A DNA stretch of 46,522 nucleotides, from assembly GCA_001796355.1 (NCBI GenBank), contig MGMG01000099.1, forward strand, positions 1-46,522, given 5' to 3'. The stretch comes from Chloroflexi bacterium GWB2_54_36. GTDB taxonomy: Bacteria; Chloroflexota; Anaerolineae; Anaerolineales; Anaerolineaceae. Shown in pieces: positions 15,267 to 23,324 of the stretch (positions are counted from its first letter, which is position 1; every line of letters starts with the position of its first letter). The notes under the pieces were generated by a model. That model was not told where the DNA came from, ran no database searches, and saw only the letters and a program-made list of their open reading frames with translations. The translations under genes were made by a program, and so were the position numbers.

Positions 15267-16124
15267 ATGATTATCGTGAGCGACCGCGCCGCTGATATCG
15301 ACCCTGATCTATTGAAGGATTTGGACGTGCATTTTGCCAGCCTGCGAATCACGCTGGATAACCACACGTATGAGAGCGGTATCGATCTGGATGGCGAAAC
15401 CTTCTATAAAATCCTTGGCGCAACGGATAGCTTTCCCACGACATCGCAGCCGTCCGCCGGTGAATTTGCGGAGCTTTACCGCAAGCTGGCTAAAACCGGA
15501 GAAGAAATCCTTTCGATTCACATTTCATCCGGTCTAAGCGGCACTTTCAGCGCCGCAACTACCGGGGCGCAAATGGCGCCGGAAGCTAAAGTTACCGTTT
15601 GGGACTCGATGACCCTGTCCTGCCCGTTAGGCTGGCAGGTTGAGGTGGCAGCCCGCATGGCCAAAGCCGGCGCCTCGATCGAAGAAATTCTGAAACGGTT
15701 GGCAGTGCTGCGCGACAATTGCGAGGGGATTTACACCCTGGACACATTGAAATACCTGATCCACGGCGGCCGCATCAGCCACATCAAAGGGTTATTGGCA
15801 TCTGTCCTCAACATTAAACCCATCATCGGCGTGGACAAGGTCACCGGCAAGTATATTCAATTGGCGCGTCAGGTTTCCACCAAACGCTCCATCCAGGCAA
15901 TTGCCGATGTGGTAGCCGATAAATATGGAGCAGGCTCACGGTTACGGGTTCAACTGTTGCACGGCAACAACCCGACAGGCATTGAAATCCTGCGTGAAAA
16001 AATGGCCGCAGTATTTGACTGCGTCTGGCTGCCAACCGTGCCCATTGCACCGGTTTTAGGCGCACATACCGGCGCAGGCATCGTCGGTTTAGCGGTAGGT
16101 CCTGCGTCGCTATTTGAGGATTAA
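15267..16124 (+). CDS. DegV-family fatty-acid-binding protein
   Basis: This is a 285-residue DegV/FakB fold. Family motifs are the N-terminal VSDRAADID, TSQPSAGEF, HISSGLSGTF (fatty-acid carboxylate binding) and YTLDTLKYLIHGGRIS. In Firmicutes FakB presents exogenous fatty acids to the kinase FakA; no FakA gene is in this window. The start ATG has GGAGG 9 bases upstream. Monocistronic, followed by a terminator hairpin. Confidence 0.88.
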   Translation: MIIVSDRAADIDPDLLKDLDVHFASLRITLDNHTYESGIDLDGETFYKILGATDSFPTTSQPSAGEFAELYRKLAKTGEEILSIHISSGLSGTFSAATTGAQMAPEAKVTVWDSMTLSCPLGWQVEVAARMAKAGASIEEILKRLAVLRDNCEGIYTLDTLKYLIHGGRISHIKGLLASVLNIKPIIGVDKVTGKYIQLARQVSTKRSIQAIADVVADKYGAGSRLRVQLLHGNNPTGIEILREKMAAVFDCVWLPTVPIAPVLGAHTGAGIVGLAVGPASLFED

Positions 16125-16172
16125 CTCTGCACCGGGTGCATTTTACGTAAATAAACAAACCAGTACACCAGT

Positions 16173-16211
16173 GCCACCACCGATAAGGATCGAAATCAGT
16201 GGTGGCCTTTT
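16173..16211 (+). terminator. Terminator after the DegV gene
   Basis: GCCACCAC (16173-16180) pairs with GTGGTGGC (16199-16206) and is followed by a short T run (CTTTTG). It lies 48 bases after the DegV stop. Confidence 0.6.
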
Positions 16212-16382
16212 GATGTCAGGTTGCCCGGCCTTTTCGGCCAGGGTTGGCGGTACCAGTGCATCTAAAGATAATGGCCCGCTATTATTCCTTTCACTCCTAA
16301 ACAATCCGCTGAATCACCATTTTGCACTTAAGATACTCGAAAAGGGGACTCGGGCTTTTTCAGAATAAATCGGATGAAGGTT

Positions 16383-17375
16383 TTAATTTTCCTCTAGCAG
16401 CGGGATTAATAATTGCGGGAAATCGGTGATGATCCCATTGACATTCGAATTAATCAGCGCCTTCATCACCAACTCGTCATTAACCGTCCAGACATTGAAG
16501 GCGATGCCCTTAGCGCTAAGTTCCTTTATCTGTTGGTAACTCCAGACAGAGGATTTGGGATTGATATAGCGGGTTCCGTAGTTTGTCAGATATTGCTCAA
16601 GGTCTTGAATGATCTCAGAAGTGAGCACCTGGACGGGAATTTGACCATTTAGTTCGCTCACCTGCTTCAGGTATTCGTGTTCAAAGGAGGATATGACGAC
16701 CTGCCTGCCATCATCCATCCCGAGTTCAGCGACAAGTGCCACAGTTTTCTCGACTGCCAGTCGAGCTGTCGCATCATCGGGTTGTTGCTTTATTTCAATA
16801 TTGACTGCCCAATTGTTCGCTTTGGTAAATTCCAGGGCTTCCCGCAAAGTAGGGGCTTTTTCTCCTTTGTACGCTTGTTGGTCATCGAGCGAGACTTTTC
16901 CAGCTTGAATTTGTTTAAATGGATCTTTAATATTAAACCATTGACCGCAGTCTAATTGACGAATTTCAGTCAGGGTAAAATCCTTAACGGTCCAGGGTTT
17001 GCGATCAGGAAATACCTCTTCCACATTGCAGGTGCGATCCAATGTGTCATCATGCATCAAAAACAGTTCGCCGTCAGCAGTGACTGAAACATCCAATTCC
17101 CACATGTCTGCGCCAATCTCGACAGCTTTACGTGCGGCTGCCAGTGTGTTTTCAGGTGCCAAGCTGCGGGCGCCACGGTGAGCAATAACCAGTGTTTTTT
17201 TCGGTGACATAGACTCCTCAAGCGGACTAAGGGTGGAAGTGATCAATTCTTCAGATTGCGTCTCCTCAGGTAACACTATGGTAGCATTAGAAGCGCAGGC
17301 AGGCAGAATGAATAGGAGGATAATAGCCGGTATGAAAATCCATTTATGTGTTGGAGAGGGCATGGGTATCACCAT
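16383..17375 (-). CDS. Glycerophosphodiester phosphodiesterase lipoprotein
   Basis: This protein of about 330 residues hydrolyses glycerophosphodiesters to glycerol 3-phosphate and an alcohol. It starts with a lipoprotein signal ending in LPAC (Cys27 from ATG 17375), so it is anchored outside the membrane. GDPD motifs are VIAHRGARSLAPENT, the metal ligands in ELDVSVTADG, the general acid region MHDDTLDRT, and the late strands VNIEIK and FNVWTVND. A GTG at 17441 would add a basic, non-signal-like extension, so I prefer ATG 17375 (ATG 17363 is also possible). It is divergent from purB and stands alone. Confidence 0.88.
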   Translation of the reverse strand: MVIPMPSPTHKWIFIPAIILLFILPACASNATIVLPEETQSEELITSTLSPLEESMSPKKTLVIAHRGARSLAPENTLAAARKAVEIGADMWELDVSVTADGELFLMHDDTLDRTCNVEEVFPDRKPWTVKDFTLTEIRQLDCGQWFNIKDPFKQIQAGKVSLDDQQAYKGEKAPTLREALEFTKANNWAVNIEIKQQPDDATARLAVEKTVALVAELGMDDGRQVVISSFEHEYLKQVSELNGQIPVQVLTSEIIQDLEQYLTNYGTRYINPKSSVWSYQQIKELSAKGIAFNVWTVNDELVMKALINSNVNGIITDFPQLLIPLLEEN

Positions 17376-17573
17376 TTTAGTACAGAAGATTTGATTGACC
17401 CGGAGCAAAGGGTGACCAAATTTATTTTTAACGAAGCGCACTTTCGCATAAGAGATTCTTCTTTGGATTAATCAAAATTCACTTCATGTACGGTGATTTT
17501 TTGGATTGCAGCATGACTTCAGTTAGGAAAGAACCGTCAGGAAAAAGGAGTAAATTTTGTTGGTGTATGAGGT

Positions 17574-17601
17574 TTGAATCGCGCGTCGTTTCGGATAAAA
17601 T
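17574..17601 (+). promoter_or_regulatory. Promoter of purB, start site at or next to the ATG
   Basis: TTGAAT (17574-17579) and TAAAAT (17596-17601) are spaced by 16 bases. A start 7 bases after the -10 falls on the purB ATG at 17608, so this transcript may be leaderless. The GGAG at 17602-17605 is only 2 bases from the ATG, too close for normal initiation. Confidence 0.45.
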
Positions 17602-17607
17602 GGAGTC

Positions 17608-19014
17608 ATGAGCAGATGGGAAAATTACCAATCACCTTATTCGTGGCGCTATGCCAGCCCGGCCATGCGCCGGTTGTGGAGCGAGCAGCATAAACGGGAG
17701 TTGTGGCGTTTCATTTGGTTAGCCTTAGCTGAGACTCAGCACGAATTCGGCCTGGTGCGTTCCGACCAGGTCGAGGATTTGCGGGCCCATACAACCCAGC
17801 TTGATATACCCCGCGCATTGGAGATCGAAGCCGAAATCCACCATGACCTGATGGCTGAACTCAAAACCTACGCAGAACAATGCCCGGTCGGCGGAGGGAT
17901 TTTGCACCTTGGCGCCACGTCGATGGACATCGAGGATAATGCGGATGCCCTGCGGCTGGCAGCCTCGCTGGATTTGATCCTGGAGCGTATGGATGACTTG
18001 CTCAAGGCCTTTGCGCAGCGCATTACGGAAACTGCCGCAACGCCGGTAATGGGATATACCCATTTGCAGCCCGCAGAACCCACCACCCTCGGTTACCGGC
18101 TATCTAGTTACGCTCAGGATCTGCTTGCTGACCTGTCTGACCTGCGCAAAGTTCGCCGTGAAGTAAAAGGCAAGGGCTTCAAGGGCGCGGTTGGCACAGC
18201 CGCAGCTTACGGTGATTTGCTGGGGGTGAACCGGTTGGATGAATTCGAGCAGAGTCTCTCCCGCCGGCTCGGGCTCGCCTTTTACCCGGTCACCACGCAA
18301 ACCTACCCGCGCAAGCAGGATTACCAGATAGTGAGTGTCCTGGCAGGAATCGGCGCCAGCCTTTACAAATTTGCTTTTGACCTGCGTATCATGCAATCGC
18401 CGTCTATTGGCGAATGGGCAGAACCATTTGGCAAAAAACAGGTTGGTTCTTCGGCCATGCCCTTCAAACGAAATCCTATCCAGGCAGAAAAAATCGACTC
18501 GCTGGCGCGTTCCCTGGCAAGCCTGCCGCAGACAGCCTGGCACAATGCCGCCCATTCACTGCTCGAACGTACACTGGATGATTCTGCCAATCGCCGCAGT
18601 TTGCTGCCAGAGGCGTTCTTAATCACGGATGAATTATTGAGCGGGGCCGCTAAACTGGTAAAAGGCATGCAGTTCAATCAGGCTGCCATCCAACGCAATC
18701 TGGATCAATACGCGCCTTTTGCTGCCACTGAACGAATCCTGATGGCATTGGCGCGCGCTGGCGCGGACCGGCAGGTGATGCATGAAAAGCTGCGCGGGCA
18801 TGCCCTGACAGCCTGGGAGATCATCCAGACGGGCAATCCTAATCCGCTCAGCCAAATGTTGAAGGCAGATGCAGAGATCGGGGCGCTGGTGAAGCCAGAT
18901 CAATTGGAAGCTTTATTGCAGGTGGAAGGTTATACCGGATTCGCAGCAGTACGCGCCCGCGAAACAGCCAGACAGATCGAGCTTGAAATTTCCAAAATAA
19001 AACCCGCTGCTTGA
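17608..19014 (+). CDS. purB: Adenylosuccinate lyase
   Basis: This 468-residue lyase of the fumarase/aspartase superfamily cleaves SAICAR to AICAR and adenylosuccinate to AMP, two steps of purine synthesis. The superfamily signature SSAMPFKRNPIQAEKI is present with the catalytic Ser in the mobile loop. MGYTHLQPAEPTTLG supplies the second catalytic region, including the His of THLQPA. Length and motifs are complete. It stands alone, with no other pur genes in the window. The promoter lies directly against the start codon. Confidence 0.93.
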   Translation: MSRWENYQSPYSWRYASPAMRRLWSEQHKRELWRFIWLALAETQHEFGLVRSDQVEDLRAHTTQLDIPRALEIEAEIHHDLMAELKTYAEQCPVGGGILHLGATSMDIEDNADALRLAASLDLILERMDDLLKAFAQRITETAATPVMGYTHLQPAEPTTLGYRLSSYAQDLLADLSDLRKVRREVKGKGFKGAVGTAAAYGDLLGVNRLDEFEQSLSRRLGLAFYPVTTQTYPRKQDYQIVSVLAGIGASLYKFAFDLRIMQSPSIGEWAEPFGKKQVGSSAMPFKRNPIQAEKIDSLARSLASLPQTAWHNAAHSLLERTLDDSANRRSLLPEAFLITDELLSGAAKLVKGMQFNQAAIQRNLDQYAPFAATERILMALARAGADRQVMHEKLRGHALTAWEIIQTGNPNPLSQMLKADAEIGALVKPDQLEALLQVEGYTGFAAVRARETARQIELEISKIKPAA

Positions 19015-19234
19015 TCGTCTCCAAGCGTAAAACTTCGTCGCACCCTTCCTCCGGTGACAGGGTTTTTCTATTTACGCCTGTGGATAAGCTTCGTTCCAAT
19101 GCCTAATTCTTAGAATTTTCCAAGGTTGTTCAGACAGCATGTATTTTTGTGTTTGAGTGAATGCAGATCGATACCAAATCGGTTACAATATTAAAATTAG
19201 CTGAAATTTCTTATTGGTAGGTGGCCTTTTATTC

Positions 19235-20788
19235 ATGGAAGCGCTCTATCCCGTTAACCCTTCAACCGAAAAACCCGAAGTCCAGGATGATATGCCTCGG
19301 TCTCCTAGCCGCTTTTCCCGCATAAAACTAACCCAGGCATCTGAATTGTTGCGCGATATTCGTCTGGCGCAATCCCTTGCGCAAATCATTCAGGTGTTAA
19401 CCCGCACGCTTCCCACCTTGCTGGATGCCAGTGCCTGTGGCTACCTGACCTGGGTTACCTCTCCGCGCACAGGCGTGCATTGGGAATCGGTGACGGGAGA
19501 AAAAGGCAGCCTGTTTGAAAAAACTCCGCTGGCGATCGATTTGAGCACAACCAACCTGCTCAAGTCTGGGGATTGTCAACTGCTGGCGCGTGGGTCCAAG
19601 GCTGTAACTGCCGGACTGGATGACTTTATGTCCACTACCGGGATGATTGGTCTGCTATTGCTCCCAATTTTCCTGGAGGATTCGGTGCGCGGTGTGCTGG
19701 TACTGGGGCGGGTAATTGATCAACCCGCCTGGAGCCGGTTGGAAGCTGAAACTGGCAACGAAGTTGTCCAATTGGCAATTTCGATGTATTCCATGCGGAA
19801 TGAGCTGGTAATAAATGAACAGCGCCTGAAAGAACTGGAGCGCGTTTTCCATGCCAGCCTGGACCTGACGGCTACGCTTAACCTGGAGGATGTATTAAAT
19901 AGCATCCTGAAGAACGCCCTCGCCTTAATCCCCGCAGCCAATGACGCTCACATTTTCTATTATGACGGTCACGACCTGATGTTTGGCGCTGCCATGTTCC
20001 GCGATGGCTCTACCGGCCAGGTTTGGGCGCTGCCTCGCAAAGACGGGCTAACCTATACCGTTGCGCGCACCGGCGATATGATCGTGGTTGAAAATATGCG
20101 CACCCACCCGCTTTACAGTTCTGCCCCCGCCGCCTGGAAGGGTGGGATCGTCGGGTTGCCGTTGAAAATGAAGGGGGCGGTGATCGGGGTGATGACCCTG
20201 GCAATGCTCGAGCCGCATATTTTTCAAGAATCCAAATTGCACCAATTGCGCCTGCTGGCTGACCAGGCCGGCATCGCCATACAAAATGCCCGGCTGCATA
20301 ATCTGATTCGCGAAGAGGCGCAGACCGACTGGCTGACCGGTTTGCCAAACCGGCGCGCCTTCGAAATTGCAATCGGCCAGATGATCGATCACGCCAAAGC
20401 GACTGGCGGCAGCTTTACAGTAATGATGCTCGATCTGGATCATTTTAAAAATATCAATGACACCTATGGCCACCGGATTGGGGATGAGGCTTTAAGGCGG
20501 ATCGCTGCCCGCTTGCATGAAGGAGTGCGCAAAACTGATTTTATTGCGCGCCTGGGTGGGGACGAATTTGCTATCCTTTTTCCGAACACCACTAAAGACG
20601 AAGCCTATGTGATTGGCTCAAAATTACAGGAATTTGTTTCAGTTTGTGATTTACAATTACCGGATGGCAAAGTTGGCTGTGTTTCAGTCTCCTTTGGACT
20701 GGGAAATTATCCAGAAAATGCACAGTCGCCAGAGGGATTGTTGGAAGCCGCTGACACCGGGTTGTATCTGGATAAAGATCGATCCTGA
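19235..20788 (+). CDS. Diguanylate cyclase with two GAF domains
   Basis: This cytoplasmic protein of 517 residues makes c-di-GMP from two GTP. Two GAF-like sensory domains (about residues 40-180 and 205-345) precede a GGDEF domain that starts at the DWLTGLPNRRAFE signature. The active-site motif GGDEF is intact (RLGGDEFAIL), and an RKTD I-site five residues before it predicts product inhibition. No membrane helices are seen. I use ATG 19235; a TTG at 19214 is also in frame. The C-terminus stops at LYLDKDRS, shorter by about ten residues than most GGDEF domains, which usually end ALY-x-AK. Confidence 0.88.
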   Translation: MEALYPVNPSTEKPEVQDDMPRSPSRFSRIKLTQASELLRDIRLAQSLAQIIQVLTRTLPTLLDASACGYLTWVTSPRTGVHWESVTGEKGSLFEKTPLAIDLSTTNLLKSGDCQLLARGSKAVTAGLDDFMSTTGMIGLLLLPIFLEDSVRGVLVLGRVIDQPAWSRLEAETGNEVVQLAISMYSMRNELVINEQRLKELERVFHASLDLTATLNLEDVLNSILKNALALIPAANDAHIFYYDGHDLMFGAAMFRDGSTGQVWALPRKDGLTYTVARTGDMIVVENMRTHPLYSSAPAAWKGGIVGLPLKMKGAVIGVMTLAMLEPHIFQESKLHQLRLLADQAGIAIQNARLHNLIREEAQTDWLTGLPNRRAFEIAIGQMIDHAKATGGSFTVMMLDLDHFKNINDTYGHRIGDEALRRIAARLHEGVRKTDFIARLGGDEFAILFPNTTKDEAYVIGSKLQEFVSVCDLQLPDGKVGCVSVSFGLGNYPENAQSPEGLLEAADTGLYLDKDRS

Positions 20789-20856
20789 TCGACCACGCCA
20801 TCTTGCAGTTTAATTAGTTCGCGGTCTCATCATCAAAATAGAGAAGAGCATCATCC

Positions 20857-21861
20857 ATGCAAACAAACCTGACTGAATTAATCCTTGGCAGCCAGCAGCG
20901 CTTAGCCATGCCCGTCGGCGTTTATTCGGGATTGCAACTTACCGGAAAAGCGGTCGCTAAAGCGACCAACGATTACATGGTACAGGTCAATTCGATCCTG
21001 GCGCTCTATGATCGAAACCCATCGCCCTTTTTACAGACCGCCATGGATCTCAGCATCGAAGCCGAAGCCTTCGGCGCCCAGGTTCGCTTTGACGAAGGGG
21101 AAATCCCCACCGTAATCGGGCGGCTGGTGACCAGCCGTGAGGATCTGACTAAATTGTTTGCGCCAAAGATAGGTCACAAACGCACCAACGTGCCGCTTTC
21201 GGTGGTGGCGTACCTCAAAGAACATATGGATGGAAAAGATGGCTTTGTTCTAGGCAGCATGATTGGCCCTTTTTCGTTGGTCGGGCGTCTCTTCGGCGTG
21301 ACCGAATCATTGGTGCTCACCCGTGAAGATCCTGAGTTGTTAGGCGACCTTTTGAAAATGGCCACCCATTTCCTGCTGCGTTATGCCGAGGCCTTCCGCG
21401 GCGTTGGCGCAGACGGAATCATCATGGCAGAGCCGGCAGCCGGGTTGATGTCACCCTCCATGTTAGCGCGTTTCTCAGCGCCTTATGTTCGTCAGATCAT
21501 CGAACCTTTGCAAACTGAAGAATTCTCTTTCCTGTATCACAATTGCGGAGCAAAGCTGGCTCACCTGAAAGAAATTTTGAAGGACGGCGCTGCCTTGCAC
21601 CATTTTGGCAACCCCATGGACATTGTTGCCGCTTTGCAGCAGGTCGATGACCAGACCATCCTGGCGGGCAATTTAGACCCGGCCAGTGTATTCGTGGGAT
21701 CCAGTCCGGCCGAGGTTTACCAGCAGACCACCGATTTGCTGCATGCCACCGCCGGTCACCGCAATTTCCTGCTCTCCTCCGGCTGTGATCTGCCCCCCAA
21801 CCTGTCTTTGGATAAATTAGACGCTTTCTATCAGGCGGTAAAGGATTTTAATAATAAATAA
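20857..21861 (+). CDS. MtaA/UroD-family cobamide methyltransferase-like protein
   Basis: This 334-residue protein is of the uroporphyrinogen decarboxylase superfamily. It carries HNC within SFLYHNCGAK and a later Cys in SSGCDLPP, matching the H-x-C...C zinc site of MtaA/MtbA-type enzymes that move methyl groups between corrinoid proteins and thiols. True UroD proteins lack this site. The GADGIIMAEPAAG motif also fits the methyltransferase branch. Window-mates with a related theme are the homocysteine methyltransferase and RACo-like activator at 42-45 kb, but no corrinoid protein is adjacent. The substrate is unknown. Confidence 0.76.
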   Translation: MQTNLTELILGSQQRLAMPVGVYSGLQLTGKAVAKATNDYMVQVNSILALYDRNPSPFLQTAMDLSIEAEAFGAQVRFDEGEIPTVIGRLVTSREDLTKLFAPKIGHKRTNVPLSVVAYLKEHMDGKDGFVLGSMIGPFSLVGRLFGVTESLVLTREDPELLGDLLKMATHFLLRYAEAFRGVGADGIIMAEPAAGLMSPSMLARFSAPYVRQIIEPLQTEEFSFLYHNCGAKLAHLKEILKDGAALHHFGNPMDIVAALQQVDDQTILAGNLDPASVFVGSSPAEVYQQTTDLLHATAGHRNFLLSSGCDLPPNLSLDKLDAFYQAVKDFNNK

Positions 21862-21948
21862 ACTATCGCCCTGTCCACACCCGCAGGGTGCCCTGCGGGC
21901 AGGACAATCTGCGATTGAGCTTGTCGAAAGGTGCTCTCGTTAAGATGG

Positions 21949-22018
21949 GGCAAGGTCTCCTGACCTGCCCCGGATGATTTTTGTAGGTTGGATTGCCTGC
22001 GGGCACTCTGCGAATGAG
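21949..22018. repeat. 70-bp direct repeat, copy 1
   Basis: This 70-base unit is identical to 22148-22217, 129 bases downstream. It begins GGCAAGGTCTCCTGACCTGC and ends CTGCGAATGAG. Both copies run into a short inverted-repeat element (GTAGGTTGGATTG ... CAATCC). Confidence 0.9.
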
Positions 22019-22091
22019 CAAGATGTCGGATTTTGGGGCGACATTTAGCTAATGTCATTTTTCACAGCCATCGCCCCTCAATCCGACCTAC
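21983..22091. mobile_element. MITE-like element 1
   Basis: The terminal 13 bases GTAGGTTGGATTG face CAATCCGACCTAC at the far end (one mismatch when paired), enclosing about 83 non-coding bases. The size, imperfect terminal inverted repeats and lack of coding capacity fit a miniature inverted-repeat element. No transposase is in the window, so the parent is unknown. Confidence 0.45.
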
Positions 22092-22147
22092 GGCAACCGC
22101 AAAGGATAAGAATAAGCAATGTTTACTCCTGCCCACAGCTAAGCTGA

Positions 22148-22217
22148 GGCAAGGTCTCCTGACCTGCCCCGGATGATTTTTGTAGGTTGGATTGCCTGCG
22201 GGCACTCTGCGAATGAG
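22148..22217. repeat. 70-bp direct repeat, copy 2
   Basis: Identical to 21949-22018. After it the two copies diverge in the interior but again reach a CAATCC end. Confidence 0.9.
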
Positions 22218-22269
22218 GGCGTGTAAAACTTCATGGTTTAAGGGTCACTATGGCAGCCCTCAATCCAAC
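22182..22269. mobile_element. MITE-like element 2
   Basis: The same left end (GTAGGTTGGATTG) as element 1 and a shortened right end CAATCCAAC, enclosing about 66 bases. Probably a deleted relative of element 1. The gene-free stretch 21862-22552 holds both elements, the 70-bp repeats, a GC-rich hairpin near 21890 (CCCGCAGG...CCTGCGGG), the hairpin at 22309-22329, and a CTTCGACAGGCTCAGCG motif near 22370 of a type common in bacterial intergenic repeats. Confidence 0.4.
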
Positions 22270-22308
22270 GTCTGTTCCATATACCCGAACAGGCGGCATT
22301 TAATTTTC

Positions 22309-22329
22309 CTCTCCCTGACAGGGAGAGGT
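22309..22329. repeat. Short GC-rich hairpin
   Basis: CCTCTCCCT and AGGGAGAGG form a perfect 9-bp stem with a GAC loop, followed by a purine-rich run (TTAGGGGAGGG). This resembles the ubiquitous CCTCTCC...GGAGAGG intergenic motif seen in many environmental genomes. It is not followed by T residues. Confidence 0.55.
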
Positions 22330-22552
22330 TAGGGGAGGGTTGGGCGGAACGACGAGTGGCGTCCGCGGCGCTTCGACAGGCTCAGCGAACGGGGCATTGG
22401 TGGGCGGAGCGGAAGGGCATGGAAACCCTCCCTGACAAAAACCTTCGCGTTCTTTTGTGTCCTTTGCGTACTTCGTGGTTAGGTGTTGAATGCCGGCTGT
22501 ATCGAAGATGGGTTACATTGCCCCGATGGGGGAAGAATATTATTGCTGCCTC

Positions 22553-23002
22553 TCAATGGTCGAATTTTCGAGGGGCCGTATGCTGGCTAACAATCCCACC
22601 CGCGCCCCCGCGGGTGGTTTTTTGCGTGTGAATGACCGCCTGCTCCACCTCTTCCACTGCCGGGGTAAGCACCGGCAAAATTACCAGTTGACCGATTGCA
22701 TCGCCCGGCCCAAACACCACCGGCTGACCGGTCAGGTTGGCAACTTTAACCAGAATCTCGCCCTGATAGCCGGCATCCACCACCCCTGCACCTAACAGGT
22801 GATTGTTCCTGCCCTTCGGCTTGAGCAGCCCCACATAGCCGGCCGGAATTTCAACCGTCACCCCGGTTGGCACGATGGCAAAATTGTGCGGCGCAACCGT
22901 AACCGCTTCAACGGCATAAACATCCAGTCCGGCGTCAGCAGGGTGCTTGCGGGTCGGCAGTATGGCATCAGAGCGCAGGCGGGCAATACGGATGGTCTGC
23001 AT
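22553..23002 (-). CDS. dut: dUTP diphosphatase with altered C-terminal motif
   Basis: This enzyme of about 149 residues hydrolyses dUTP to dUMP and pyrophosphate, keeping uracil out of DNA. Motif 1 reads ADAGLDVYA and the catalytic motif 3 reads GVVDAGYQGEI, both intact. Motif 2 is atypical (KPKGRNN, where PRSS/PRSG is usual). The C-terminal motif 5, normally RGxxGFGSTG, reads RGGAGGIVSQHT followed by 9 extra residues. The DNA of this end forms a strong hairpin plus T tract on the opposite strand. ATG 23002 has GGAG 8 bases upstream. The tail may be rearranged; the core supports the family call. Confidence 0.82.
   Translation of the reverse strand: MQTIRIARLRSDAILPTRKHPADAGLDVYAVEAVTVAPHNFAIVPTGVTVEIPAGYVGLLKPKGRNNHLLGAGVVDAGYQGEILVKVANLTGQPVVFGPGDAIGQLVILPVLTPAVEEVEQAVIHTQKTTRGGAGGIVSQHTAPRKFDH
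22596..22623 (+). terminator. Plus-strand terminator overlapping the 3' end of dut
   Basis: CCACCCGCG and CGCGGGTGG form a perfect 9-bp GC-rich stem around a CCCC loop, followed by six T residues on the plus strand. It lies inside the convergent dut coding end. Nothing annotated is transcribed toward it from 21862-22595, which raises the possibility of an unannotated plus-strand transcript. Confidence 0.65.
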
Positions 23003-23120
23003 TAAGGTCTCCAAAATAAATGATTTGCTCTACCGGGCATGGGGATAACAGGGTAGTTTTCAATTGTAAACCTTCCAAGTGCCATTTGTATTATGATCTG
23101 CTCGGAGTTTGCTGACCATA

Positions 23121-23305
23121 AAGTTATCAACCCCGCCTATCCCGCCCCAGTCTTGGTGTGGATTTATCTTAATCGAGTGTTTTTGCGACACCAAAGCGTC
23201 GCAAAAACACTCGAAATTCATTTACTCCCCGCTCCCCGAAAGGCTGGCCGTCTGCGGAAAACAAGTTACAAAGCGGGGAGCGGGGTCGGAGGTGAGGGGA
23301 AAATC
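23121..23305. repeat. Two-hairpin intergenic repeat, copy A
   Basis: About 185 bases highly similar to 36573-36755 in the same orientation. It starts with TTATCAACCCCGCC, then has a 16-bp perfect hairpin (23174-23189 with 23198-23213, arm CGAGTGTTTTTGCGAC), then a second inverted repeat CCCCGCTCCCCG ... CGGGGAGCGGGG around about 40 variable bases, and ends GTGAGGGG. It fills the 322-base gap between valS and dut. Non-coding. Confidence 0.85.
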
Positions 23306-23324
23306 ATTTTCCCTCTCGTGTAGG

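Noticed and set aside
19015-19070. Terminator after purB (ACCCT...AGGGT followed by TTTTT)
   Set aside because: The stem is only 5 bp with a 12-base loop; too weak to assert.
21862-22552. CRISPR-like array
   Set aside because: Only two identical 70-bp copies, too long for CRISPR repeats, without regular spacers or cas genes.
22475-22623. SRP (4.5S) or 6S RNA gene
   Set aside because: The SRP core (GGAAG...AGCAG symmetric loop) is absent, and a continuous 6S-type hairpin cannot be shown by eye; kept only as a possible unknown RNA.
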